The notes: generated by a model not told the origin, from the sequence alone. DNA of 64,000 nt from Malus domestica (GCF_042453785.1 NC_091677.1:28459501-28523500), one strand, 5' to 3'; shown: positions 10,279-21,730, counted from the first letter of the stretch. Program-made: numbers and translations.

Positions 10279-11601
10279 AAATCTTCTTCTTTTTTTTCAC
10301 GAGAGATGTTGGTAAATGGAAATGATCTAAGCTTGTGAAAGGGGCATTGCAATCCCATATACCGAGGAAATGAGGTGACCCTCCAACTTCAAGCAACCTC
10401 TCTCTACCAAATCAAACTCTTAGTTAATTTTCATATTCATACCACTTAGTACTACGGTCAAGTAATATTTTTTTTTATTTGTAAATGAGATGTTTTAGGA
10501 TTTGATTATCGTCAAGGCAAATTTAAACTAAATTATTGTTAGTTCATTGCGAGGTTAAGATCATCTCCAGTTGAGGCTCTAAATAGGGACAACCATCATA
10601 TAAAATGGTATATATAAGGACAAAATGAATCTCCAATGGAACGAAAGTGAGTCTCTGAGGTATAGGAACTCATTGGATATATATTGTATGTCCTCATAGA
10701 TAGGAACAACCTTGAGTGGAAAATGAAGTCTACAATCTTGATTGTAGTTTTTAATGCTTTTAATTAATTAAAAAATGGTTAAAATAAACAAAAAAATGTG
10801 CACTATGAGTGGAAAATCATATCCACAATCTTGAGTGAAGATTTTTCTTTTAATGCTTTTAATTTTAATGTTTTTAGTTAATTAAAAAATAGTTAACATA
10901 AGTAAAATATGTGCACCTAATCAAATAATCACGTAAAATAATAAAAACTTTAAATTTAGGGATACTAATATAAAAGGAGAAAGATTCTCTCATCTCTATT
11001 TTTTCCTTCTCTCCCTCCTCTATTATTTAAACAGTTACGGTTAAGTCACGTCAACATCTTATATTAATTTTTTATAGAAAGAGAAAGACAAAATAGAGAT
11101 TGTGAGATGAAGGGATGGAAAGAGGAAGGGGAAAATTCTTAGTCCAATATAAAGGCTCTACCATTGGAGGCAATATTCTTTTAGGAACACAAAAATTCCC
11201 TTTAAATTCTTAAATAAGTACTCAAAAGTAATAATTGGAGTCTTTAAATAGAAACTTCCATTGAAGTGCTCTAAGTTCACCTCCTCCCTCTAGTCTAGAA
11301 CTATAGATAACACCGTTTGTAAAAAATAAAAAATAAAAAACTAACTCTCATCTTCCCATTGGACCTTCCACTCTCATCACAACCGTCGAAAAATCCCCAT
11401 TTTTTGTTTAATCAGCAAGCACTAAAAGCCTTCGACCAAAAAAAAGCCTTAGATTGACGATCCTAACCGTACGCTTATAAAAAGTAATCTCATCCAACGG
11501 CTCCTGCTGTATCTTAATATTACTGACGAGGACACTCGTGAAAATGACTGAATGAGGAAGAAGAGCTCGCTCTGTGATCGTCTCTTTTACAGAGAGAGAA
11601 A

Positions 11602-11603
<2 letters not shown>
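10279..11603. other. Intergenic DNA upstream of the NECAP-like gene
   Basis: AT-rich, no gene seen. About 10555-11275 may be a decayed inverted-repeat element: 'gatcatctccagttgag' on the left loosely mirrors 'ttccattgaagtgctct' on the right, and a short segment ('tttttaatgcttttaatt') is repeated near 10750 and 10850. The proximal promoter and 5' leader of the NECAP-like gene should lie at about 11300-11787. Confidence 0.4.

Positions 11604-11647
<44 letters not shown>
11604..11647 (+). repeat. (GA)n microsatellite in the NECAP-like gene leader
   Basis: About 22 GA units in a row, 140 bp upstream of the start codon and therefore probably in the 5' UTR or core promoter. GA tracts are common near plant transcription starts. 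Confidence 0.9.
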
Positions 11648-11650
<3 letters not shown>

Positions 11651-11787
11651 CAAATTATCAATCTTTAATCCTACCAAATTAATCTACCAAGTTCCCATCA
11701 AGTTCCAAGTTCCAACCCTCAGCAACCGGTAACTTCAGATTCAAATTTCATCTCAGTGCTTCTGAATCCTGATCCCAAATCTGGAAG

Positions 11788-14695
11788 ATGGAGAAGGAAC
11801 CGGTGGTACCGAACCAGCAAGAAGAAACGGAAGCTGAAGCTTTGGAGCTTGTTCTTTTTCAAGTGCCTGAATGTTACGTGTACTTGGTAATATACATACA
11901 CACATACTTACATTCATGCATACATCATGTGCCCGAATCCTTGTGCTTTCCTGAATTTTTTGAGTAATTCTGTTAATGGGTATCTTGGGAATGCATAATT
12001 CAACTAGATTTCTTGATGAACATTGGTGCATGTACTAGTTGAATGAATGAATATTGCAGGCGTGCAATTGCCAATGTTGGTTAATTCCGGAGTTAAATGT
12101 TAATTAAAATTTGTTTAATTTGTGGTAATTTGAGTGCAAAATTAGGGTAATGGAGGAATAGTTTAATTTTGTTTTGCTAGTTCAAGTGTTGACAGTAAAT
12201 CCCTTTTCAGCTAGTAACCACTTAGTGCTTGTTTTCGATCTGCCATCAAATACAAAATCATGGCTCTTGGTTTTCAGTTTACAAGTAATCATAAGGATTC
12301 GATAATGCGAGAAATGTTTGGTTACTCTTGTATGGCGGTTCTTGAAGTTATTTGTGGTGTCAAGCTATTTTGTAATGTAACTTTTGCAGATACCGCCGAG
12401 GAAAAGTGCAGCTTCATACAGGTTTTGCTCAACTCATGGAATAAAAAATAGGATATTCATCTGACAGTTTATTTATGATTAATCTGATACGATGCCATCT
12501 GTTATCATGATTGATATGAGTTATTTGTAATTTTAATTCGGTCCACACATCGATTAGTTACCACAAAATGAAGCTTACAATTAGGCTAGATTGTATGAGT
12601 TTTTCGTAATCTATTTTGGGGATAAGTTTTCTGAGATTGAGTTAGATTGACACAAAACCAAGGAATCAACAAATAAACAGATAAACAAACGGAGATGAGT
12701 TTTATTAGTCCGGATATTGGGTGCTTCTTAACCATAGAAGTTAGAACAAACAAACAAAAAGAAGAGTAATCTATCTATTGGCGTTGATTACTGGCGGAAC
12801 TCTTTATTGCATGTGTTGGAGATGAGTTTTACGTCTCTGAAGTTTATTTCAGGGCTGATGAATGGGATGTAAACAAATGGGTATGGGAAGGGATATTGAA
12901 AGTAATCAGCAAAGGAGAAGAGTGCATTATCAGACTTGAAGATAAGAACACCAGTGAGGATATTTTAGTTGTTATATAAGATGTAAACTGTGTTGTATGC
13001 CTTCCTTTTGTAGCATGGGACATTTTGTTATTTAAAATGTAAGGTGATATATCCTTGCAGGTGAACTATATGCTCGGGCGTTTTTGAGAAATGGAGAGCC
13101 TTATCCAGTGGAACCTGTAATTGATAGCAGCAGGTTTATCCTAATTCTCACTAACTGGAACGCATCTTTATTGGACTTCTCATGTTAAAACATCACGCGC
13201 CTAAATTACTTACAAGAAGATTCCTTTGCATTAAGTTTATCGAGGAGCATAATCTTATGTAAGTTTTAACTTATGCATTTTGATTAGTTTCTAGAGGGTG
13301 ACTGAATGTTATTTGTTCTGCAGATATTTTGTTCTACGTGTAGAGGAGAACATTGGTGAGCTTATATACTTTCTCATTGTTGCAATCTCTAATGATTTAG
13401 TGAATCCTACTAGCCTATTGTTGGAACAATTCAAAGAGTGTTTTAGCTTGTATTTCCATTCGTACCTAGAACTAGAAGATATTGGGTGAAAAATTGCCTT
13501 AGATCAAGAGAAACCATGGAAATTCATCCTCTGATACATATCCATTCTAGGCATGTGAACTTTCCTTTACTGCGTGCATGACTTTTAAACTTCCAAATAG
13601 ATGGCCTGTAGTGGGAGAGGGCTAGTAATTACAAGCCTTCCATTTGTCCATAGTGGCTTGGACAAGAGTAGACTAGAACGTTGAAGTTAATTAGTGCCAT
13701 CATCATGTGGTGTTTTGCCACAAAATCATAGACGAGGAAGTTGACCAAGAATTGCAACTCGTATCTAAGTATTATGCCACTTCTTTTGTTTCATTTTATT
13801 TTTCTTAGCTCTTGTATTCCTGTTTCCCCAAAGTTTTGTGCCAGACAGCAATGCAATTTCGGGCTTCTTAGACAAATTTTTATTTCCTTTGATTTGTTCA
13901 TGTCATGTATGATCCTCATTACATTGAAATTGATGCAGATGGTCGACTTCGGCATGCATTCATTGGCCTTGGATTTCGAGAAGGAACAGAAGCTTATGAT
14001 TTCCAAGCCACCTTGCATGATCACATGAAGTATGTCCTATATGTACAGTGACAATTTTGCGTATTCTTCATTTTCTACTATAACATTTTTAGAAGCTTTT
14101 GATTTGATTTTTAATGCATGTGTATCAGAGGATGAATTTCCGTCTATCGAGCTCATGTACCTTTCTAAATTGTTTTGAAGATATCTGGACAAAAAGAAAA
14201 CTGCGGAAGAGATGGAACAAAAATTTCAGCAAACTTCCTCAGTTGATTACAGCTTAAAAGAGGGGGAGACTATTGTACTACAATTAAAGAATGTTAGTGA
14301 TCTGCATCGCATTTTCTTTCAAGATGTGTGGTTTTGACTTATGCTACTTACTGGAGCATGCTGATTGAATTTCTTTTCGGTGTCAACAGAAAACTGCTGA
14401 AATCGTGAAGTCCAAGGTTTCTGAGAACAACTCCTCACCAGAGAAAAAGGCTAACAAAAAAGAATCCTTGATTTGTATCAAACCACCACCTCCTCCCCCG
14501 GCACCACTTTCGCCTTCTGCTACTGTTGACAAGTCTTCCTCAAACTTGCCTTCAAATCTCAACCTTGAGGGAACTTCTAAGCACGAGGCCTCAGAATCAC
14601 CGGAACATGAGTCGAAAGAAACAAGCTCTTCCGGGAATCAAAGCACTCAAGATATACCAGATGACGACTTTGGGGATTTTCAGACAGCTGTTTAA
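11788..14695 (+). CDS. NECAP: NECAP-like adaptin-ear-binding coat-associated protein
   Basis: Eight exons: 11788-11886, 12390-12421, 12853-12953, 13061-13133, 13324-13355, 13939-14029, 14181-14292 and 14390-14695. All introns are GT-AG. The joined frame is 281 residues and closes exactly. Residues about 19-170 form the PHear (NECAP) domain, shown by 'LVLFQVPECYVY', 'DEWDVNKWVWEG', 'ELYARAFLR', 'RYFVLRVEENI', 'RHAFIGLGFREGTEAYDF' and 'VDYSLKEGETIVLQLKN', in family order. A Pro/Ser-rich tail ends in 'DDDFGDFQ', an acidic FGDF motif of the kind that binds AP-1/GGA ear domains. NECAPs are cytosolic accessory proteins of clathrin-coated vesicles that link adaptor ears to cargo uptake. Length fits the family. 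The ATG at 11788 follows a GA-rich leader and starts the only frame that joins exon 2. Confidence 0.95.
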
Positions 14696-15440
14696 TACGA
14701 ATCGATAAACTTTGATATGAGATATCAAACGCCTGAAGATGTCGTTCGCTTTTTGATGCATTGCGCGTTTGTGACGGTTTAGATTTTGTTTGTACAAAAA
14801 TTTGGTTGATCTGGTGCATACAAAAGTGAAGTTACTGAGAAAGCAAAATTTGCAAATTATAAAAATTAGAGGGAAGAAAAGAAACTTATATGGAAAGATC
14901 TTTAAAATTGCACTGCAGGTAATTTTGTGAAAACAACTTGAATTACTACATGGCAATAATGTATCAATCTTTCTAAATACTTAATCGTTAGTTCGTGTGT
15001 GCTTAATTTGTTTTTTAAAAAACATTAAAAAAAAGGAACATCACTGGTCTTTTATGGATGAGGATCTCTCTGATCCTCTTTGTGAGGATCCATGAGATCA
15101 ATTCATTTTGATCGTTCATCGTACATAGTTCATTTTGATCGTTCATCGTACATCGTGCGATTAGCTTTTGTTAGTCACTGTTTGTGTTTCATTCAAAATG
15201 ATTTATGATTGCAAAATGACTGATGAACATATAGGATAAACTAATCTCTAGGATCCTCACAAAGAGGATCTGATTAGGATCCTATTCCATCTTTTATTTC
15301 GAAGTACATGATGAGTAGAGCACACCGAGAACTTGAATGTGCCATATCATCGAAATCAAAGATACTTCAAACTACTCTACTAGTCTTGCTGCATGCATGT
15401 TGCAGTGCATGCCAATTGCAAATTCTACAAGTTGGTAGAG
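14696..15440. other. Space between convergent genes; contains a MITE
   Basis: 3' flank of the NECAP-like gene and, on the other strand, of the coiled-coil gene. Apart from the hairpin element at 15056-15287 nothing coding is seen. Confidence 0.5.
15056..15287. mobile_element. MITE-like hairpin, GGATCCTC family, copy 1
   Basis: The two ends are inverted copies: TCCTCTTTGTGAGGATCC on the left is mirrored by GGATCCTCACAAAGAGGA on the right. Inside, 'gttcatcgtacatcgtgcg' is shared with copies at 30831-31053 and 33735-33927. About 230 bp, non-coding. No target duplication could be fixed. Confidence 0.75.
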
Positions 15441-16340
15441 CTATAGCCTGAAACCGATAAGTATAGACATCAAAAATACCAAAACGATAAGCAACGTGGA
15501 AATATTCGCCAACAAACTCGCTATCTGATCATCATCTTCATCTTCTTCTGCATATATGCCGCTCTCACTCATACTACTCTTACTCGTGGTACTGGACGCT
15601 GCAGGCATCTGTTATATATACACACAGACACACAACACACACATATAAATGTGATGATCGACATGTTTAATGGAAGCTGATTGATTGATCACGAAAAGGA
15701 GAAATTATAACTAGTTTTAATTCATAAAAATTTACATTACCTGCAGCATTAGACCAGACAAGGAACACTTGATATCAGCAATTGTACTTGCCATCTCCAT
15801 GAACTTATCCTCCAAATCGGCATTTAATCTCTTTAATTCTTCATAATCTTCTCCTTGTTTCTTCATCATCTATAAATGATATAAATAAATAAGTAATACA
15901 TCTTAAAAGATTAAAAAAAAAAAACAAACAGAATGCAATCGACGTTGCTTTATAATTCCCCATCAAAAGGGCATGAAAAGTTGGTTGATTTGATTTGTGA
16001 CCCAAATTAATTTATTGATGAAGGTTGATGATGATTCGATATAATACCGAAAGCTGATCTGTTTGAGGCTTTGGCTGTGGCCTGTGGGAGTGTAGCTTGG
16101 CTTCTAGCCTGGAGAGGTTGCTCTTTATGTCACGAATTTCTTTCTCGATACGTGCATTCTTTTCCCCATTGGCTTCCAGTGCAACTGCAACCTCTTCTTC
16201 CATAAACTACCCATGCACGTACAGAAAATATATATGCTTACTTAATAAAATCATTTGATTAATGTACTTACTCGATCAAGTCTCTACAGTCTCGTCATAT
16301 ATATATATACACATATATATACACATACATACGTACATAC

Positions 16341-16379
<39 letters not shown>

Positions 16380-16510
16380 GATACCTGGTTTTGGTTGCCC
16401 AGCAGAGGTTGAACTGATGAGTCTGAAGGAGAATGCCGATGATAACAGAATTGAAAGGGTAACAAGGGTTGCACCCGTCTACTGCTGCTTGCTGATTTTG
16501 CAGCTCCCAT
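15441..16510 (-). CDS. Small coiled-coil protein with C-terminal membrane segment, function unknown
   Basis: Four exons on the minus strand: 16510-16385, 16206-16048, 15869-15741 and 15608-15441. Every intron is GT-AG and in phase 0. The joined frame encodes 193 residues. Residues 1-42 are Ser/Arg-rich and may be a targeting region. Residues 43-138 are charged with heptad-like leucines and isoleucines ('ARIEKEIRDIKSNLSRLEAK', 'EELKRLNADLEDKFMEMA'), a likely coiled coil. An acidic stretch (EEDEDDD) precedes a hydrophobic segment 'LLANISTLLIVLVFLMSILI' five residues from the C terminus, as in tail-anchored proteins. I do not recognise the family. The start at 16510 is the first ATG joining the second exon in frame. 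Small organelle- or ER-anchored coiled-coil proteins have this plan, but the role is not known. Confidence 0.75.
16295..16379. repeat. (TA)n / (CATA)n microsatellite in an intron
   Basis: A compound AT-rich microsatellite of TA, ACATAT and CATA units, with about 20 TA dinucleotide steps at the right end. It lies within the first intron of the coiled-coil gene. Confidence 0.9.
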
Positions 16511-16912
16511 GCTTTCCTTTCTTGAACAATACTAGTACTTTGATTGGATTGGAATCAAGAAATTCCTTAACAACAAGATTCAAGTGAGATGGAAATGTCA
16601 AAGATTTAATACGCGAAACCAGCTCCGCTTTTCTTTCCTTGTTTGGCTCAGCTGGGTAACTTGGCAAGTTTGCAACCAAATAACAGGCAACTTTCTAGGA
16701 GCTACTTATTCCTGATAATTAGTTTGTTTAGTTATGCTAGTGTCATGGCCGGGAGATAGACGAGACCGAGTCTAGCACCGAAATTGTCATTGTGTGACAC
16801 TGAGATAACTCTAGAGCTTTCATTTAGTGACACTAAATAACTACAAGCCTATTCTCTAGCTAAAAAAAAAAAGTTCATTGACGCGTGCCAATGGTACGTA
16901 TTTTTTCTCATA
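16511..16912. other. Upstream region of the coiled-coil gene
   Basis: Holds the presumed promoter and leader of the minus-strand gene. An open frame at 16479-16679 overlaps its start codon in another frame and has no supporting features. Confidence 0.4.
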
Positions 16913-16953
16913 CAATGGCGTTCTAAGATTCATATAGCCGACCCCACTCAGTG
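16913..16953 (+). mobile_element. 3'-terminal scrap of an RTE-type LINE
   Basis: The sequence 'ttctaagattcatatagccg' followed by 'accccactcagtg' matches the 3' end of the LINE at 20310-21061. It stops exactly where homology to the LTR element starts (16954). Confidence 0.8.
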
Positions 16954-17077
16954 AAGAAAGCTTTGGTGTATTTAACACAATACGTTGAAATGAAGCAAAA
17001 CTTATTTATTGATATCTCCGATAAGTTACAAATATGTACATATACATGAGTCAAAATAAACAAACAAGAGGGAGCCT

Positions 17078-17754
17078 TCACAAAGGTTGCTTAGGAGAAG
17101 TCTCAGCAGTCGGTAGAGCCCCAGAAAGAGAAGGCACCGGGGGGGGGATCATTCGGAGCCTCAGTATTGGACAGAACCCTAGAAGGAGGAGGCATCGAAT
17201 GTTGATCATTTGGAGCTTCAATACGCGGTACAGCCCCAGAAGACGAAGGCAATAAATGCCTTTGGAACAAACCCACAAACCGTTGATGATCAAGTAAAAC
17301 CTGACCATCAGATTCCTTCATCTGGTCAAGCTTCCTCTTCATGTTTGTAGCATAGTCATGTGCGAGCCGGTGCAACTGTTTATTCTCATGCTTGAGCCCT
17401 CTAATCTCTTGTTTGAGACTCATCACTTCAGCTGCTAATGATTCAACTTGGCAGGTTCGAGCAAATAGGCGCTGGGCCATATTAGACACAGAACCTGCAC
17501 ACTGAACACTTAGAGCCAGAGAATCCTTAACAGCCAACTCATCAGACCGTTTGGAAAGTAGTCTGTTATCTTTGGGAGTGAGAAGGTTCCTGGCCACCAC
17601 CGCAGCAGTCATATCATTCTTCACCACGGAATCCCCCAACGGTAAGCGGACCAGTAGGGGATAAGAAGGATGGGCGCCATATGTTGTCTGGAAAAGGCGT
17701 GGCTGCCTCTTCAACGAGGTTCAAGTCAAAACGACGGTCGGATGGGCCAGACAT
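17078..17754 (-). pseudogene. Broken copy of the antisense coiled-coil ORF
   Basis: Same protein as 6845-7519, with the ATG at 17754-17752. The coiled-coil middle is nearly unchanged ('SLKQEIRGLKHENKQLHRLA'). The reading frame is broken at least twice: near 17631-17638 a C run is one base longer than in the intact copy, and near 17139-17147 a run of G has lengthened. N-terminal, middle and C-terminal parts therefore lie in different frames. The G and C runs suggest slippage after selection was lost. Confidence 0.8.
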
Positions 17755-17897
17755 TTTCAAAGGTGTTGAAGAGAGAAGAGGTTGGACAAATCAAGATCTT
17801 AGAAGTGCAAGAATGGAGCTTCTACTGGTGAAGATTCAAGTGTGCTTTGGAACTTAATGCCAACCTCTATAAAAATCTGCACTCGACGGAGCTTCAG

Positions 17898-18140
17898 AAA
17901 TCGAAGAGGCGTCTGCCCAGAAATCGAAGAGGCGTTTGCTTTCTCAAAAGCTGGGTTGCTCAGAGACCACGAGGGCCGACCTCAGAAATCGAAGAGGTGT
18001 TTGCTTTCTCAAAAGCTGGGTTGCTCAAAGACCACGAAGGCCGATCTCAGAAATCGAAGAGGCGCTTGCTTTCTCAAAAGTTAGGCTACTCAGAGACCAC
18101 GAGGGCCGATCTCAGAAATCGAAGAGGCACCTGCTTTTTT
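17898..18140 (+). repeat. Diverged 65-bp tandem array
   Basis: Three to four units of the 'agaaatcgaagaggcg' repeat seen at 7661-7870, here with several substitutions per unit and a short partial unit at the start. Confidence 0.8.
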
Positions 18141-18562
18141 TAGCCTTGTCAGCACATGTCACATGCACACTCAGCTTTGCTGAAATTACGGGCATTCTGT
18201 TGAAGATTTCTGGTGAAGTAGAAAGCACGTGAATCTTACTGTTCAATCATCCACTTTCCACACGCACCATCAGCTCATGGGTACCATAGATAACTTTGCC
18301 AAAGATTTCTGACAAAGTTTAGACACGTGAAGCTTGCAGCTCCCACTACATCGCTATGACCAAGAAGGGTAAAAGAATAGCAAAGAAACAGCATTAACAA
18401 AGTTTAGATACATAAATTTTGAAGGTCTAGCTACCATATTATTACCTACAAGGGTAAAGGAACAGCATCGCTGCTGGATAATTGGAAAGTCCTTGTGTGT
18501 CAACCTCTGTGCTCTGTGGCAAGGTAGACTAGCAAACATGCCCAACCTTTACTTACATTCGA

Positions 18563-18830
18563 GAAAACACTCCCAACAAGATTGCTTGCTCCAAAATCGA
18601 AGAGGCACCGTCCTCCGAATCTCGAGAGCCAGACTCCCAACATGATTACTTTCTCAAAAATCGAAGAGACACCGCTCTCCGAATCTCGAGAGCTAGACTC
18701 CCAGCAGGATTGCTCTCTCAAAAATCGAAGAGGCACCGTTTTCCGAATCTCGAAAGCCAGATCTCCGACAGGATTGCTTGTACGAAAACCGAAGAGGCAT
18801 CGCTTTCTCAACTTCGAGAGCCAGATCTCA
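18563..18830 (+). repeat. About 64-bp tandem array of the CGAAGAGGCA type
   Basis: About four units, each with 'aaaatcgaagaggcaccg' and 'gaatctcgagagccaga'. The first element has about two units at the matching place (8225-8365), so unit number differs between copies. The core is related to the 65-bp array. Confidence 0.75.
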
Positions 18831-19860
18831 TTGGATAAAGCTTGTCTGTAATCTTCACACGCAACATCAGCTTTCCAGATACCACAGACCACTTTTTCAA
18901 AGTGCTCTAACACACGTGAAGCTGGCAGCTCCCACTACCGTGCTATGACCAAGCAGGGTAAAGGAATAGCATTACTACTTGTTGTTAGGGAAACTCCTAT
19001 ATATGTTGACCTCCATCCTCAACGAACATGCATACCTGCAAAAATACTCAACCCTTCCTCATATTTGAGAGGGCACTCCCAACGAAGCCTCTCGAAATAC
19101 TCAGCTTTCTTTCCCCCCGATAATACCTCTGCAAACAAGCTACACCAGAGCAAGAATATCTCATATCATCAGGGTTAAAAGCAAGAGTATCCCATATCAT
19201 GTTTTTTCCCTGTCTTTTCCTTTGGCCTTATTCTTACCTGCAAGACAAGGAGAAAGAGAGCAATCAATCAGCACTTGGAATCAAGCTTCCAGTCAGGAAC
19301 TAACTGCCTGGAACCCCTTACCTGATTACTTACCTGGCATTGCTCTCGAGTACCCATCTTCAACATCTTATGCTTTCAGAGAAGATACTACATCTGCATG
19401 AGGAACAGATAGGGAAAGTGAGAAGGATACAAGGAAGCATGTGGAGACAAGCATAACAGAACACGTGCCGATACATCCACTACATTGTCAACAGCAAAAA
19501 AAGTATCTCATATCAGCAGGGTCGAACGTACTCTAGATTTGATGGACGTGTTTTGACCCTCAAATTCTTCAGTCGGCTTTATACTCTGGAGGAAACCAGA
19601 AAATCCTCCAGCCCAGTTCAAGAATAAGCCTGTGGAAAGTTACTTCTTCAAAAGCAAAAGTATCTCATATCATCTATTCTCATTTTCTTCTCTTTATCCT
19701 TCATGCTGCCTGCAAGATAGGGAGAATGAGAACAATCAGCCGGAACTCGAAATCAAACTTCTGATCTGGGACTGATTGCTTGGAGCTCTGATTGCTTACC
19801 TTGTCTGTCACCTCTTTCAGCAGATCCCCTAGCTCGGCGACTTGGGGGACTCCTATTACA

Positions 19861-20309
19861 TGGTTTGTATCGCGCTTGACCAAGCCTGAAACTACAAGTA
19901 AGCTTCAAGTGAAATTGATACATTACCTTGTGCATCTCCACCAGTTAAAGATACCACCCCTGGATGGAGGAAGTGTACTTCCAGAGAAGACGCCACATCT
20001 ACCTATGAGACAGTTAAGGCAAGTGAAGACGAGAGCCTGCATCTATGTCATTTGTACTAAATCATTCACTTGTATTCACTAAAGGAGAGCTTGAACCTAT
20101 GTACTTGCGTAAACCCTTCACAATTAATGAGAACTCCTCTACTCCGTGGACGTAGCCAATCTGGGTGAACCACGTACATCTTGTGTTTGCTTTCCTGTCT
20201 CTATCCATTTACATACTTATCCACACTAATGACCAGAGCAATCTAGCGAAGATCACAAACTTAATACTCTATGTTGTACCAAAGTCCTCACTGATTTTGT
20301 GCATCAACA
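19861..20309 (+). repeat. 3' LTR of the truncated element
   Basis: About 449 bp, starting TGGTTTGTATCG just after a purine tract and ending GTGCATCAACA as in the first element. The last 260 bp align well with the 513-bp LTR. The block carrying the three CCAAT/ACGTG modules is absent. The 5' half matches 9516-9650. Confidence 0.75.
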
Positions 20310-21061
20310 ATTCTTAAGTCCTTACCTTTTTGCGTTGGTAATGGATGAGTTAACATGACATATTCAAGATGATATTCTTTGGTGTATGCTTTTCGCAGAC
20401 GATATAGTGTTGATAGATGAAACTCAGGAGGGGTAAATGCGAAGCTTAACTTTTGGAGAGAAGTGTTGGAATCTAAAGGTCTTCGCCTAAGCCGATCAAA
20501 GACAAAATATATGGAGTGCAAGTTCATTGCAAATGGAGGCCAAAATGAGTTAGGGGTGAGGATCGGAGATCAGGAAATACCAAAGAGCGACTGTTTTCGC
20601 TACCTATGATATATCTTGCAAAAGAACGGAGAATTAGATGGAGATCTCAACTATAGAATACAAGCTGGATGGATGAAGTGGAAGAGTGCTTCCGGCGTGT
20701 TGTGTAACCGTGGTAGGCCACTAAAGCTCAAGGAAAAATTTTATAGGACGGCAATAAGGCCGGCGATGCTGTATGGCACAGAATGTTGGGCGGTGAAGCA
20801 TCAACATGTACACAAAATGGGTTTGGACATGTACAAAGAAGACCTACTGACGCTCCGGTTCGAAGATGGGACTACGGGATAGAGGTTCAGGGCCGAAGGG
20901 GTAGAGGTAGACCTAGGAAAACTTTGGAAGAGACCCTAAGAAAAGACTTAGAGTACTTGGATCTAACGGAGGATATGACACAAAACCGCGCAAAATGGTG
21001 TTCTAGGATTCATATAGCCGACCCCACTTAGTGGGAAAAGGCTTTATTGTTGTTGTTGTTG
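20310..21061 (+). pseudogene. RTE-type LINE reverse transcriptase remnant
   Basis: The translation shows 'LSPYLFALVMDEL' and, further on, 'FADDIV', the catalytic FADD block of non-LTR reverse transcriptases, but in a frame broken by stops and shifts. Downstream come the usual conserved tail ('gattcatatagccgacccca') and a terminal TTG repeat after 'aaggcttta'. The 5' end is missing, as is common for LINEs. It abuts the LTR end at 20309 without a visible target duplication. Confidence 0.8.
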
Positions 21062-21309
21062 AATAGATACGTGCAAGGGATGCTATCAAAACATACAGTA
21101 CTTGAAAACAAGAAGAAATACCATTCAGGCAAAGGAACAATCTCTTGTTCTACCTATTTCATTCACTAACAACCTAATATTTGAAAGGAATGAGGATGAT
21201 TTTCGTTTGCGCATTTACTAACATCTAAAGAATGAAGTGATTGGATAACAAACTTTGGATATCTTATACGTACATTCTCATACCTGGAAAAAAAAAATCA
21301 AGATATGAA
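21062..21309. other. Anonymous spacer
   Basis: AT-rich spacer between LINE and gag relic; nothing recognised. Confidence 0.4.
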
Positions 21310-21700
21310 ATTACCATGGGGTCTCTTGCGATTCACCATTATTTGACTTGGAAACTTTCCGGGCTCTCTTTGAGCAATTGGATTGGATCAACAAGCTGCC
21401 CAATTTGAACTTCAAATTTCCCAATGACAGCTTGTGTGTTTTGCTCTAATCTTGGAAGTATTAGAGTCATTCACTGGGGCCTCGGTTGTAGGCGTTCACC
21501 ATGTTGCCTTGCTCTTGCATAAATTCTGGATAAGCAGCTCCTAATGGCCATGCAATGGCAGGCCTCACGCACAGCACAAACTTCATTTGATTGTGTCATG
21601 GAGTTCATAGCAAGGATAGCATCGAATTTCCTCTCTAACTTTGCAATCTGCGCATTAGAAAAAGGATCATTACCTTTTGTATCTGTGTGTTTTGAGTTTC
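21310..21700 (-). pseudogene. Probable gypsy/Athila-type gag relic
   Basis: Read on the minus strand, pieces such as 'FMQEQGNMVNAYNRGP' and 'FKLGSLLIQ' recall the linker after the gag zinc knuckle in Athila-like elements (a CPAF..EQ..YNR block followed by a QIGQL block). Stops and shifts interrupt it and the cysteines are mostly lost. The call rests on memory of the family pattern and is tentative. Confidence 0.4.
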
Positions 21701-21730
21701 ATTCGCAATTTGCTCGATCGTATAGTAAGG

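Larger units (their letters stand above)
16954..20309 (+). mobile_element. 5'-truncated LTR element related to 1618-10273
   Basis: Collinear with 6721-9650 and the LTR of the first element but clearly diverged. It starts abruptly at a point matching 6721, so the 5' LTR, gag and first two arrays are missing. It keeps the antisense ORF (frameshifted), the 65-bp array, a second array, a purine tract (about 19838-19851, 'cgacttgggggact') and a 3' LTR. It represents a sister subfamily rather than a direct duplicate. Confidence 0.85.

Noticed and set aside
16479-16679. 66-residue ORF upstream of the coiled-coil gene
   Set aside because: It overlaps the real start codon in another frame and has no splice-linked continuation.
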